DNA of 15,871 nt from Zoogloeaceae bacterium. GTDB lineage: Bacteria > Pseudomonadota > Gammaproteobacteria > Burkholderiales > Rhodocyclaceae. How positions within the stretch are numbered: the first letter of the stretch is position 1; each line of letters starts with the position of its first letter. The stretch covers positions 1 to 15,871 of the forward strand of contig JAIRLE010000075.1 of NCBI GenBank assembly GCA_031259605.1. The letters run 5' to 3'. This document shows, piece after piece, positions 7,038-14,112 of this stretch. The notes under the pieces were generated by a model that was given only the letters and a program-made list of their open reading frames with translations, did not search any database and was not told where the DNA came from. Position numbers and translations under genes: made by a program.

Positions 7038-7394
7038 ATGCTTGTCACGTTCACTTCCAGCGAATCCGGTACGATGTTGATGTTTGCCGAGGTTGCCCGT
7101 CCCTTCCTCAAGGCGATGGGCAAGGATTGCGGCGCCAAGGGGGTCATTACCCAGGCGGAAATGCCCGCCGCCATTGCGGCGATTGAGCGCTATCTCAAAA
7201 CACTGCCCGCGCCAAAGACCAACGCGGACACGGAAGAAGAAAATCCGGACAGGCCGCGCATAAGCCCCGCGCAACGCGCCTGGCCTTTGCTGGATATGCT
7301 CATGCGCACACTCAAAAGCAAGAAGGAAAGCCATATCGTCTGGGAGGCGTCCGCCGATTTTTCCGGAGAGGATGATGCGCCTCGCGCCGCATGA
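7038..7394 (+). CDS. DUF1840 family protein
   Basis: This 118-residue protein opens MLVTFTSSESGTMLMFAEVA, which fits the DUF1840 pattern (MLVTF-K-S, MF-V-LL-GK). It has no signal peptide or membrane segment and is predicted cytoplasmic. The middle (about 60-80) is charged and low-complexity; the end contains WPLLDMLMRTLKSKK. DUF1840 genes are common in betaproteobacteria and their function is not known to me. The stop lies 23 bases inside the following SUMT gene, implying coupled translation. Confidence 0.8.
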   Translation: MLVTFTSSESGTMLMFAEVARPFLKAMGKDCGAKGVITQAEMPAAIAAIERYLKTLPAPKTNADTEEENPDRPRISPAQRAWPLLDMLMRTLKSKKESHIVWEASADFSGEDDAPRAA

Positions 7395-8142
7395 GCAGCC
7401 GCTGCCCGGCAGCGTCGCTCTGGTGGGCGCGGGTCCGGGCGATCCGGAGCTTTTGACCCTGAAGGCGCTGCGTTGTATCCAGGCCGCCGACGTGCTGCTC
7501 CATGATCATCTGGTCGGCCCGCAGGTGCTCGCTCTGGTTCCGGATGCCGCGAAACGGATTGACGTTGGCAAGAGCAGCGCGCGTCACACCATGCCGCAGG
7601 AGGAGATTTGCCGTCTGCTTTGCCATTACGCGCGGGCGGGCAAGCGCGTGGTGCGGCTGAAAGGCGGCGATCCGCTGATGTTCGGGCGCGGCGGCGAGGA
7701 GATGGAGGCGCTGCGCAGGGCGGGCATTTCCTTTATCGTGGTTCCCGGCATTACCGCCGCGCTGGGCGCAAGCGCGGCCTTTCATCTACCGCTGACGCAC
7801 CGCGAATACGCGCCGCGCTGCGTGTTTTTGAGTGGTCATAAAAAGGCGCGGGACGCCGCTCTAGATGCCGGTTCGGAAGAAGACTGGGAAAGTCTGGCGC
7901 GCCCCGGTCAGACCCTGGTGTTTTACATGGGCATTGCCCGGCTGGAACACATCCGCGCTGCGCTCATCCTGCACGGTATGCCCGCGGAGACGCCAGCCGC
8001 GCTGATTTACAAGGCGACCCTGCCGGATGGCCGCCTGTGGCGCTGCACGCTGGCTACCCTATCGGAATGCGCGCGCGCCAAAGACATCCAGCCGCCCGCG
8101 CTGGTCATCATCGGCCAGAGCGCGGCGCATATTCCCGGCTGA
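7372..8142 (+). CDS. cobA: Uroporphyrinogen-III C-methyltransferase (SUMT)
   Basis: The enzyme transfers two methyl groups from S-adenosylmethionine to uroporphyrinogen III (C2 and C7), giving precorrin-2, the branch point to siroheme and cobalamin. The 256 residues show the family motifs in order: VGAGPGDPELLTLKAL (18-33), RLKGGDPLMFGRGGEE (95-110), VPGITAALGASA, LTHREYA and the FYMGIARLE block. Start is ATG at 7372 (an ATG at 7375 is also possible), with GGAGAGG just upstream. It overlaps the DUF1840 gene and precedes a Sir2 gene by 30 bases. It is the single-domain form, unlike CysG. Siroheme for sulfite or nitrite reduction is the more likely end product, but cobalamin cannot be excluded. 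Confidence 0.93.
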   Translation: MMRLAPHEQPLPGSVALVGAGPGDPELLTLKALRCIQAADVLLHDHLVGPQVLALVPDAAKRIDVGKSSARHTMPQEEICRLLCHYARAGKRVVRLKGGDPLMFGRGGEEMEALRRAGISFIVVPGITAALGASAAFHLPLTHREYAPRCVFLSGHKKARDAALDAGSEEDWESLARPGQTLVFYMGIARLEHIRAALILHGMPAETPAALIYKATLPDGRLWRCTLATLSECARAKDIQPPALVIIGQSAAHIPG

Positions 8143-8172
8143 TTTATACTGTCGCCTTTGCCGGAGATACCC

Positions 8173-8976
8173 ATGTCCGCCCCGCTCGATGACTCTCTTC
8201 TTTTTACCGCGCGGAAAATCGCCGTCTTGCTGGATCGCGCAAAACGTGTGCTGTTCATCACCGGCGCGGGCATTTCCGCGGATTCCGGTTTGCCGACCTA
8301 CCGGGGGTTGGGCGGTCTTTACGAAAACGATTTGACGGCGGAAGGCATCCCCATCGAGGAAGCCCTGTCCGGCGAAATGCTGCGGCGGCGTCCGGAAATC
8401 ACCTGGAAATACATGGCGCAGATTGAGGAAAACTGCCGCCATGCCGGCCCGAACGCCGCGCATGAATTAATGGCGCAATGGGAGCGCGAGCTTCCTTACG
8501 TGATGGTGCTGACCCAAAACATCGATGGCCTGCATCGCGCGGCGGGCAGCGAAAATGTGGTGGAAATCCACGGCGACCTGCACCGTCTGCGCTGTATGCA
8601 TTGCGGCTTGCGCGAAGCGGCGCAAAATCTCGCCGGTCGCGCCTTGCCGCCCGCCTGCCCGCAGTGCGGCAAGGCGATGCGGCCGGAAGTCGTGCTGTTT
8701 GGCGAAATGTTGCCGGAAGCGGAACTGGGACGCCTGCGGACGGCGCTGGAAACCGGCTTTGACCTGGTGTTCTCCATCGGCACCACCAGTGTTTTTCCTT
8801 ATATCGCGCAGCCCGTGTCGCAGGCGGTGCGGGCGGGTGTTCCCACGGTGGAAATCAATCCCGGCCACACCTGCCTGAGCGCCCATGTTGCCTATCGACT
8901 GCCGATGGGCGCGGCGGCGGCGCTTACGGCGATTGAAGCACAGAGGATGAGCGGCGGGCGCGCTTGGAGGTCTTAA
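8173..8976 (+). CDS. Sir2-family NAD-dependent protein deacylase
   Basis: This sirtuin removes acyl groups from lysine using NAD, releasing nicotinamide and O-acetyl-ADP-ribose. The core is complete: GAGISADSGLPTYRG (31-45) for NAD, TQNIDGLH (114-121), catalytic His133 in IHGDLH, zinc-binding Cys141, Cys144, Cys162 and Cys165 (CMHC and CPQC), and VVLFGEMLP. Start is ATG at 8173, seven bases after GGAG. A TTG at 8158 is an inferior alternative. Length is 267 residues. It follows the SUMT gene by 30 bases on the same strand, so the two may share a transcript; a functional link is not clear. Substrate protein and acyl preference are not readable here. Confidence 0.92.
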   Translation: MSAPLDDSLLFTARKIAVLLDRAKRVLFITGAGISADSGLPTYRGLGGLYENDLTAEGIPIEEALSGEMLRRRPEITWKYMAQIEENCRHAGPNAAHELMAQWERELPYVMVLTQNIDGLHRAAGSENVVEIHGDLHRLRCMHCGLREAAQNLAGRALPPACPQCGKAMRPEVVLFGEMLPEAELGRLRTALETGFDLVFSIGTTSVFPYIAQPVSQAVRAGVPTVEINPGHTCLSAHVAYRLPMGAAAALTAIEAQRMSGGRAWRS

Positions 8977-9190
8977 AAACAGGGACGGAGAGAATATCTT
9001 CCAGACGCAGCGCAAACGCTTGCCGTTCCCTCCCGCAAAGCGGGAAGAGGAGCAGGTTTTTTTACCCTCGCCCCCTTTGGGGGAGAGGGTGGCCGAAGGC
9101 CGGGAGAGGGAGAAGCAAAAGCGCCGCGCTTGATTTTTCAAGACGGCTTCTTGCTGACGGTTGCGGCGCGTCCGCGCGGCGGCTTTGCGC
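8977..9190. repeat. Hairpin repeats between convergent Sir2 and SCO1 genes
   Basis: There are hairpins at CTCCCGC-AAA-GCGGGAA (about 9030-9046), CCCTCGCCCCC-TTT-GGGGGAGAGGG (9065-9089) and GGCC-GAA-GGCC (9091-9101). The block 9055-9110 repeats 6055-6110. The T-run 9057-9063 sits between hairpins and does not directly follow a stem, so a simple rho-independent terminator is not convincing. Confidence 0.6.
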
Positions 9191-9793
9191 TCAGCCGCTC
9201 TCCAACAACAGTTGCCGAACGTCGTCGGCCACCTCGTCCGGCGTGGCGGTGTGGGGGATTTCCAGGCGCAGATGCCCTGCCGGGTCGTAGGCGTAGGTGC
9301 TGACGCTGTGGTCGACACTGTAGCGATCCGGCGTCTGTCCCGGCGTGACCTGATAGAACACATGGAAGGCGCGCGCCATTTCCGGCGTTCTTTCCGGACT
9401 GACATACAGGCCGAGAAAGGCTGGGTTGAACGCGGGCGCATAGTTGCCCAGTATTTCCGGGGTATCGCGCGCCGGATCCAGGGTGATGAACAACACCTGC
9501 ACCTGCTCGGCCTCTCTCCCCAAAAGTTCCATGACTTGCGAGAAACGGTACAAGGCGCTGGGGCAGGCGTCCGGGCAATGGGTGTAGCCAAAGAAGACCA
9601 GCACGACCTTGCCGCGCCAGTCCGCCAGGGTGCGCCTCTGCCCCAGATGATCCGTCATCGCGAAGCCCTCGCCATAGTGCGCCTGCACTTCCTTGGCGTG
9701 AAAGGACGGCGCGGCGGCGGCCGTTGTCGCGTCTTCCGGCGCGCCACAGGCGGCGAGGAACGCCAAGAGAGCGAGAAGAAGGAAGTTTTTCAT
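9191..9793 (-). CDS. SCO1/SenC family copper chaperone lipoprotein
   Basis: This is a membrane-anchored thioredoxin-fold protein that delivers copper to, or reduces, the CuA site of cytochrome c oxidase. Residues 1-16 form a lipoprotein signal with lipobox LAAC and Cys16 as the anchor. The copper ligands are present: Cys73 and Cys77 in the CxxxC motif HCPDACP, and His162 in VDHS. The motif GKVVLVFFGYTHCPDACP and FITLDPARDTPEILGNY are classic for SCO. Length is 200 residues. ATG 9793 was chosen since it starts the lipoprotein signal; the frame is open 40 codons upstream but that is leader-repeat translation. It is on the same strand as and downstream of the PCu(A)C gene, with the 170-base repeat between them. 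Confidence 0.93.
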   Translation of the reverse strand: MKNFLLLALLAFLAACGAPEDATTAAAAPSFHAKEVQAHYGEGFAMTDHLGQRRTLADWRGKVVLVFFGYTHCPDACPSALYRFSQVMELLGREAEQVQVLFITLDPARDTPEILGNYAPAFNPAFLGLYVSPERTPEMARAFHVFYQVTPGQTPDRYSVDHSVSTYAYDPAGHLRLEIPHTATPDEVADDVRQLLLESG

Positions 9794-9960
9794 CGTAGAA
9801 TTAACTCCGGTTTGAAACCCCGCCCGTAAGAAAGGCGCGAAGGTTGAGACCCCGGCCGCGGCCGGGGTTTCGACCGTAGCCATTGGGGAGGGGAGAGAAA
9901 CCCCCCTTCCCAATGGAGTCAGACCGACAGCCCTGAAGGGCTGTCGCTAATTTCTTGCTT
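9791..9960 (-). repeat. Leader repeat copy 2, upstream of SCO1
   Basis: Read on the minus strand it begins CAAGCAAGAAATTAGCGAC and ends GGTTTCAAACCGGAGTT followed by CTACGATG, with the ATG being the SCO1 start. Three hairpins lie in series: 9923-9948 (12-base arms, one outer mismatch), 9880-9916 (CCATTGGG-type arms) and 9842-9875, which contains an 18-base perfect palindrome at 9850-9867. The GGAG serves as the Shine-Dalgarno sequence. Confidence 0.82.
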
Positions 9961-9976
9961 GTGCCTTTGCCCCCGA

Positions 9977-10420
9977 TCAATGCGGCGCGTTCAGGGGGCG
10001 GATTTCCGCATTCACCGCGATTTCCTGGCGCTGTCGCGCCGCGTCTTCCAGCACCAGCGTCAGCGTCGTCCGTTCTCCCGCTTTTGCTTCCGCCCGAAGT
10101 CCCAGCAACATGATGTGCAGGCCACCGGGTTCAAGTCGCGTCGTTTTTCCGGCGGGCAAATCGAGCTGGGAAATGGCGCGCATGCGCATGACGTCCTTTT
10201 CATCCACCTGCATTTCGTGGATTTCCGCCGCCGCCGCCAACGGCGAGCGCACCTCGACCAGCTTGAGCGGCGCGGCGCTTTGCAAGGTCATGAAAGCGCC
10301 CGTTGCCTGTTGTCCGGGCACGGTCGCCCGCACCCAAGCGTCCGTCACCTGTACCTGCGGTACCTCTGCCCCAACCGGCGGTACGCACAGAAGCGTCAGA
10401 AAAAGGAAAAAGATACGCAT
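9977..10420 (-). CDS. Periplasmic copper chaperone PCu(A)C
   Basis: This small periplasmic protein binds Cu(I) and passes it to the CuA site of cytochrome oxidase, commonly together with SCO1. Signal peptide about 1-18 (cleavage after VGA). The metal motif H-x11-M-x21-H-x-M is complete: His68, Met80, His102 and Met104. The GAFMTL block and the PGGLHIMLLGL segment are typical. Length is 147 residues, within the family range. A TATAAT at 10444-10449 lies shortly upstream. Gene order PCu(A)C then SCO1 matches known copper-chaperone pairs; the two are separated by the repeat at 9791-9960, so an operon is likely but not certain. Confidence 0.93.
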   Translation of the reverse strand: MRIFFLFLTLLCVPPVGAEVPQVQVTDAWVRATVPGQQATGAFMTLQSAAPLKLVEVRSPLAAAAEIHEMQVDEKDVMRMRAISQLDLPAGKTTRLEPGGLHIMLLGLRAEAKAGERTTLTLVLEDAARQRQEIAVNAEIRPLNAPH

Positions 10421-10443
10421 GCAAAAATTCCAAAAATGTCAAG

Positions 10444-10474
10444 ATTATACAGGAGGCAGGAAAAGACGCGCCAA
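10444..10474 (-). promoter_or_regulatory. Candidate promoter of the PCu(A)C gene
   Basis: Read on the minus strand, TATAAT (10449 to 10444) is a perfect -10 box. TTGGCG (10474 to 10469) may be a weak -35, 19 bases away. The box is 23 bases from the start codon, giving a very short leader. Confidence 0.5.
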
Positions 10475-10478
10475 GTTG

Positions 10479-10500
10479 CAGGTCAATCGCATGAATGCCC
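10479..10500. repeat. Third copy of the IS-associated motif
   Basis: CAGGTCAATCGCATGAATGCC matches the motif at 2949-2969 and (inverted) 3930-3950, with one difference in the first half. All three are near IS481-type ends. Confidence 0.65.
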
Positions 10501-10570
10501 GTTTTTTCCCTTCACCCACTGTGCGAAAGAGAGAAAGGCGCAAAATTTTCCCCTCTCCCGCTTTGCATAG

Positions 10571-10620
10571 ACCGGAGACATGGTAACAGGTGTGCCGGGA
10601 CATGGGCGACAGATTACAGG
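10571..10620. repeat. Solo IS481-type end
   Basis: CGGAGACAT at 10573-10581 and CGGGACAT at 10596-10603 start 23 bases apart, the same spacing as in the element at 3085-3901. This fits the right end of the decayed minus-strand IS481 element to which the transposase fragment at 10776-11000 belongs. Confidence 0.6.
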
Positions 10621-10635
10621 GCATCGTATTCTCTC

Positions 10636-10770
10636 AGAAGCTGTTTTAAAAATACCTTGAGAGGCGTTCAAGCGTCGTATCCATTCTTCCGCCTCGTCAT
10701 TGCGAGAGCCGAAGGCTCTCGCAATGACGAGGACGCTTATCCGCTACTTTCAATTTTTAAAACAGCTTCT
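10636..10770. repeat. Palindromic repeat element with 18-base inverted ends
   Basis: Inverted ends AGAAGCTGTTTTAAAAAT (10636-10653 and 10753-10770) flank a perfect inner hairpin with 19-base arms and a GAA loop at 10692-10732 (arms begin CCTCGTCATTGCGAG). The unit is about 135 bases with no coding sequence. It sits between the solo IS481 end and the transposase fragment, apparently inserted there. Confidence 0.75.
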
Positions 10771-10775
10771 CAAGT

Positions 10776-11000
10776 TGAGGATAAAGAAAAATTGCTGGCA
10801 GAAATGGATTTTGAACGTCCCCTCTGCATCGCGGCAAAGGCGCAGGACGATGGGTTGTCCGGCCAAGGCTTTGGAGAGACGGATTTCACGCCCCTGGAAG
10901 CTGATCCAGCCGCCCTGTTGTACCTTGCGCACGTAGATTCGATGGACGGCAACGCGCGGGGCAGGCTCCGAAGCGCCGACCGTCGCTCAAGGTGCTCGAC
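10776..11000 (-). pseudogene. IS481-family transposase C-terminal fragment
   Basis: Minus-strand translation from about 10932 down to 10790 reads VRKVQQGGWISFQGREIRL then SKALAGQPIVLR and HFCQQ, the C-terminal domain of IS481 transposases. Just upstream, in a second frame, RSLPRALPSIE matches the preceding block; removing two bases near 10938 would join IE to Y-VRKVQ. So it is a frameshifted remnant. The rest of the transposase is absent. It is downstream (minus sense) followed by the palindromic element and by the solo end at 10571-10620. Confidence 0.75.
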
Positions 11001-11069
11001 CGCGCCGTCTGCCTTGGGCAAGCGTCTGGTGTTATCCTTGGAATGAGCCGGAACTGAAAGGAAAAACAC

Positions 11070-12137
11070 ATGCACCCCACAGGATGGACAATTGCATTGT
11101 CCTTGCTTACGCTGTGCGCGAGCCTCGCGGCGACGGGGGAGGAACAGCAGGGCATTTCGTTTTTGCATGAGGATTGGGAAATCGTCTGCGACAATACGCG
11201 CACCTGCCGGATGGCGGGATACAGTTCCGAAGGCACCGACGACGGCGAACGCGGTTCCGTGCTGATTACCCGCACAGCCGGCCCCAATACGCCGCTTGAA
11301 GGAGAGGTAACACTGGGAAGTTATGGCATTGATGTCGTTGCCCCAAGTATCCTGACACTCTGGATAAACGGCAAGTCGAGGGGAAAACTGAAAGACACTG
11401 GAAATTATTCGCTGACGCCGACGCAAATCCAGGCATTGCTTGCTGCCGCGAGAAGCGACAGGACGATCGAATTCAAAGGAGATTCCAAATCCTTCACGCT
11501 TTCCGGCAAGGGCGTCTCTGCCGTCATGTTGAAGATGGACGAATTCCAAGGGCGTATCGGTACGCCAGGCGCGTTGATCCGCAAAGGGGAAAAGCCGGAA
11601 GAAAGCGTCCTTCCTCCCCTTCCCGTGCCGGTCATCCGGGCGGCAAAGGTCAGCAAAGCGCCATCCCGCGCCCTGACTTGGCCAGAAGTGAAGGCGCTCA
11701 AACCTCTGCTGTGGGAGAGTGAAGAGGAGGAATTTCAAACTTGCAACCTCCATGACTCGAAATCAAGAGGGATTGAGGAATTCACTGAATTTACCCTGAC
11801 GCCGCTGGATGAGCGACACGTATTGATTTCCACGCCGTGCTGGCTTGCAGCCTATAACTGGATCAGTATGTATTGGGTGATGGACAGCGCGCTCAAAGGT
11901 GTTCCGAAAGCCGTGGCTGTGGACGGTGAGTATCATGAAGGAGAAATGAGGAGTGCGTTCAAAGGGCGTGGTCTGGGTGACTGCTGGAACGGGGCGGATT
12001 GGATCTGGGACGGAAGCGGATTTCGACAAAGCGCCGAATGGCATAGCGGCATGTGTCGTCTCATTCATCCGGGCGGCACCTGGCGCCTGCCCACGCTCGT
12101 CACCAAAATCATCAACAAAGACGAAACCCCCTATTAA
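11070..12137 (+). CDS. DUF1176 family exported protein
   Basis: This 355-residue protein has an N-terminal signal peptide (about 1-22). The motif WEIVCDNTRTCRMAGY places Cys40 and Cys46 close together, as in DUF1176 proteins, and the C-terminal block GDCWNGADWIWDGSGF, then CRLIHPGGTWRLPT, is typical as well. Four cysteines (40, 46 and others near the C-terminus) suggest disulfides in the periplasm. The biochemical role is unknown to me. AAAGGA precedes the ATG by nine bases. It lies 24 bases before gatB on the same strand, so cotranscription is likely. Confidence 0.83.
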   Translation: MHPTGWTIALSLLTLCASLAATGEEQQGISFLHEDWEIVCDNTRTCRMAGYSSEGTDDGERGSVLITRTAGPNTPLEGEVTLGSYGIDVVAPSILTLWINGKSRGKLKDTGNYSLTPTQIQALLAAARSDRTIEFKGDSKSFTLSGKGVSAVMLKMDEFQGRIGTPGALIRKGEKPEESVLPPLPVPVIRAAKVSKAPSRALTWPEVKALKPLLWESEEEEFQTCNLHDSKSRGIEEFTEFTLTPLDERHVLISTPCWLAAYNWISMYWVMDSALKGVPKAVAVDGEYHEGEMRSAFKGRGLGDCWNGADWIWDGSGFRQSAEWHSGMCRLIHPGGTWRLPTLVTKIINKDETPY

Positions 12138-12161
12138 ATACAAACCCGAAAGGAACACAAC

Positions 12162-13613
12162 ATGAACATCCCCTCTTGGGAAGTCGTCATCGGCTTGGAA
12201 ACGCACGCGCAGCTATCCACCGCCTCCAAGATTTTTTCCGGCGCGGCCACCGCCTTTGGCGCGGCACCCAATACCCAGGCGTCTTTGGTCGATCTGGCGT
12301 TGCCCGGCGTATTGCCGGTGTTGAACCGGCAGGCGGTGGAATGCGCGATTCGCTTCGGGCTTGCCGTCGGCGCGAAAGTCGCGGGAAAATCGGTGTTCGC
12401 GCGCAAGAATTACTTTTATCCCGATCTGCCCAAGGGCTATCAGATCAGCCAGTTCGAGCGTCCCGTGGTCGAGGGCGGAGAAGTGGCGATCGCCTTGGGG
12501 CAGGACGCCCAGGAAAAGCGGATTCGCCTGACCCGCGCCCATCTGGAAGAAGACGCGGGCAAATCCCTGCATGAGGATTTCCACGGCAAGACTGGCATCG
12601 ACCTGAATCGCGCCGGAACGCCGCTTTTGGAAATCGTCACCGAGCCGGACATGCGCTCTTCCGAGGAAGCCGTGGCCTACGCCAAGTCGCTGCATACGCT
12701 CGTCACCTGGATCGGCATCTGCGACGGCAACATGCAGGAGGGGTCGTTTCGCTGCGACGCCAACGTCTCCGTGCGCCGCCCCGGAGCGCCTCTGGGTACC
12801 CGCCGGGAAATCAAGAATCTGAATTCCTTTCGCTTTTTGAAGGAAGCCATCGAGGCGGAGATCCGCTGGCAGATCGAGACGTTGGAAGACGGCGGAAAAA
12901 TCGAGCAGGCCACCGTGCTTTTCGATGTGGAAACCGGGGAAACCCGCGCCATGCGCACCAAGGAGGACGCGCACGATTACCGCTATTTCCCCGACCCCGA
13001 CCTGTTGCCGCTCGTCATCCCCGAAGCATGGATTCTGCGCGTAAAGGCCGCGCTCCCGGAATTGCCCGGAGAAAAGCGCGCGCGCTTCGTTGCCGATTAC
13101 GGCCTTTCCGCCTATGACGCCGCCACGCTCACCGCGTCCTTGGCGACGGCGGATTACTTCGAGGCCGCAACCCGAACGGCGGGGCAGGCCAACGCCAAGC
13201 CCTGCGCCAACTGGGTGATGGGAGAGTTGGCGGCGCGCCTGAACCGCGAGAATCTGGACATCGCCCAATCGCCCGTTTCCGCTGGACAACTGGGCGGCCT
13301 CGTCGCCCGCATTGCCGACAACACCATCTCCAACGCCATCGCCAGAAAGGTGTTCGAGTCCCTGTGGTCGCAAGAAGGACAAAGCGCCGACGCGCTCATC
13401 GAAAAAGAAGGCTTGAAGCAGATCACCGACACCGGCGCCATCGAAAAACTGGTAGACGAAGTCCTCTCCGCTCACCCGGCAAGCGTCGCCGAATTCCGCT
13501 CCGGCAAGGAAAAAGCCTTTAATTCTTTGGTGGGACAGGTGATGAAGGCGGCGAAGGGGAAGGCGAATCCGCAACAAGTGAACACGCTTTTGCGGCAGAA
13601 GCTGGCGAAATAG
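12162..13613 (+). CDS. gatB: Asp-tRNA(Asn)/Glu-tRNA(Gln) amidotransferase subunit B
   Basis: GatB is the kinase-like, tRNA-binding subunit of the GatCAB amidotransferase, which converts Glu-tRNA(Gln) or Asp-tRNA(Asn) to the amidated form. The 483 residues match the family length. Diagnostic blocks are VVIGLETHAQLSTASKIFSG near the start, NYFYPDLPKGYQISQFE, TGIDLNRAGTPLLEIVTEPD, FRCDANVSVRRPG, and HDYRYFPDPDLLPL; the C-terminal YqeY-like tail ends VGQVMKAAKGKANPQQVNTLL. Start is ATG 12162 after AAAGGAA. gatA and gatC are not in the window; upstream is DUF1176. This is unusual since the three genes are commonly together. Confidence 0.96.
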   Translation: MNIPSWEVVIGLETHAQLSTASKIFSGAATAFGAAPNTQASLVDLALPGVLPVLNRQAVECAIRFGLAVGAKVAGKSVFARKNYFYPDLPKGYQISQFERPVVEGGEVAIALGQDAQEKRIRLTRAHLEEDAGKSLHEDFHGKTGIDLNRAGTPLLEIVTEPDMRSSEEAVAYAKSLHTLVTWIGICDGNMQEGSFRCDANVSVRRPGAPLGTRREIKNLNSFRFLKEAIEAEIRWQIETLEDGGKIEQATVLFDVETGETRAMRTKEDAHDYRYFPDPDLLPLVIPEAWILRVKAALPELPGEKRARFVADYGLSAYDAATLTASLATADYFEAATRTAGQANAKPCANWVMGELAARLNRENLDIAQSPVSAGQLGGLVARIADNTISNAIARKVFESLWSQEGQSADALIEKEGLKQITDTGAIEKLVDEVLSAHPASVAEFRSGKEKAFNSLVGQVMKAAKGKANPQQVNTLLRQKLAK

Positions 13614-13803
13614 CTTTCATGGCGAAATCATCCCGGATTGCCGTTGCTTGATTTTCCTTCTCCGCCCTGCATGGGCGTACCCACACATCCGGGACTTGGA
13701 GATGAATCTCCAACCGCGCAAGCCGTCTGCCTTCCCTTTGTTCCCCCCGATGTGTAGATGCCTATGCCAAACGGGAAGAGAAACGATGGACGGCAGAGAG
13801 CAC

Positions 13804-14018
13804 GAACAGCTTCTAAGAACCTGTTCATCGTCTCCAGAGGTTTCCCTCGCCCGCTCGCTCGCGGGAGAGGGGCGGCGGTTCATCCCTGAACCGTATTTTC
13901 CGAGGTGAATCGCCCCCTCATCCGCCCTCCGGGCACCTTCTGTCTCTTCAGGGGCAGAAGGAAACCAAGCGCTTCCCACGACAATCCGAGAGCATGAACA
14001 GGTTCTGAGAAGCTGTTT
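13804..14018. repeat. Inverted-repeat-bounded element
   Basis: The ends GAACAGCTTCTAAGAACCTG (from 13804) and ATGAACAGGTTCTGAGAAGC (from 13994) are reverse complements over about 25 bases. The inner part holds a CCCTC-type hairpin. The end motif AGAAGCTGTT is shared with 10636-10653 and 5749-5758. Confidence 0.6.
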
Positions 14019-14023
14019 TAAAA

Positions 14024-14112
14024 AGCAAAAATTAGCGACAGCCCTTCAGGCCGGGGTCTCAACCTTCGCGCCTTTCTTACAGGCGGGGTTTCAAACCGGA
14101 GTTCGTTTTACC
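14024..14112 (+). repeat. Leader repeat copy 3, internally deleted
   Basis: It starts AGCAAAAATTAGCGACAGCC, then joins CTTCAGG directly to CCGGGGTCTCAACC and continues CTTCGCGCCTTTCTTACAGG to GGTTTCAAACCGGAGTT. Compared with copies 1 and 2 about 80 bases of the middle are gone. Downstream no signal-peptide gene follows; the recombinase GTG is about 70 bases further. Confidence 0.75.

Larger units (their letters stand above)
10421..11069. other. Intergenic region built of mobile-element remnants
   Basis: Between the divergently transcribed PCu(A)C and DUF1176 genes lie, in order: a promoter candidate, the third IS-associated motif, a CTCTCCCGC segment (10551-10560), the solo IS481 end, the palindromic element, and the transposase fragment. 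The remainder, about 11001-11069, contains the DUF1176 ribosome site AAAGGA and nothing else recognised. Confidence 0.6.

Noticed and set aside
9057..9063. T-run as a rho-independent terminator of the Sir2 gene
   Set aside because: It does not directly follow the upstream stem, which ends about 12 bases earlier.
10770..11753. 327-residue minus-strand frame over the DUF1176 start
   Set aside because: Only its last part matches IS481 transposase; the rest is antisense to the DUF1176 gene.
12213..13577. 454-residue minus-strand frame inside gatB
   Set aside because: GatB is unmistakable on the plus strand; the antisense frame is a codon-usage shadow.
13617..13979. Minus-strand frames downstream of gatB
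   Set aside because: They lie across hairpin repeats and have no domain or ribosome site.
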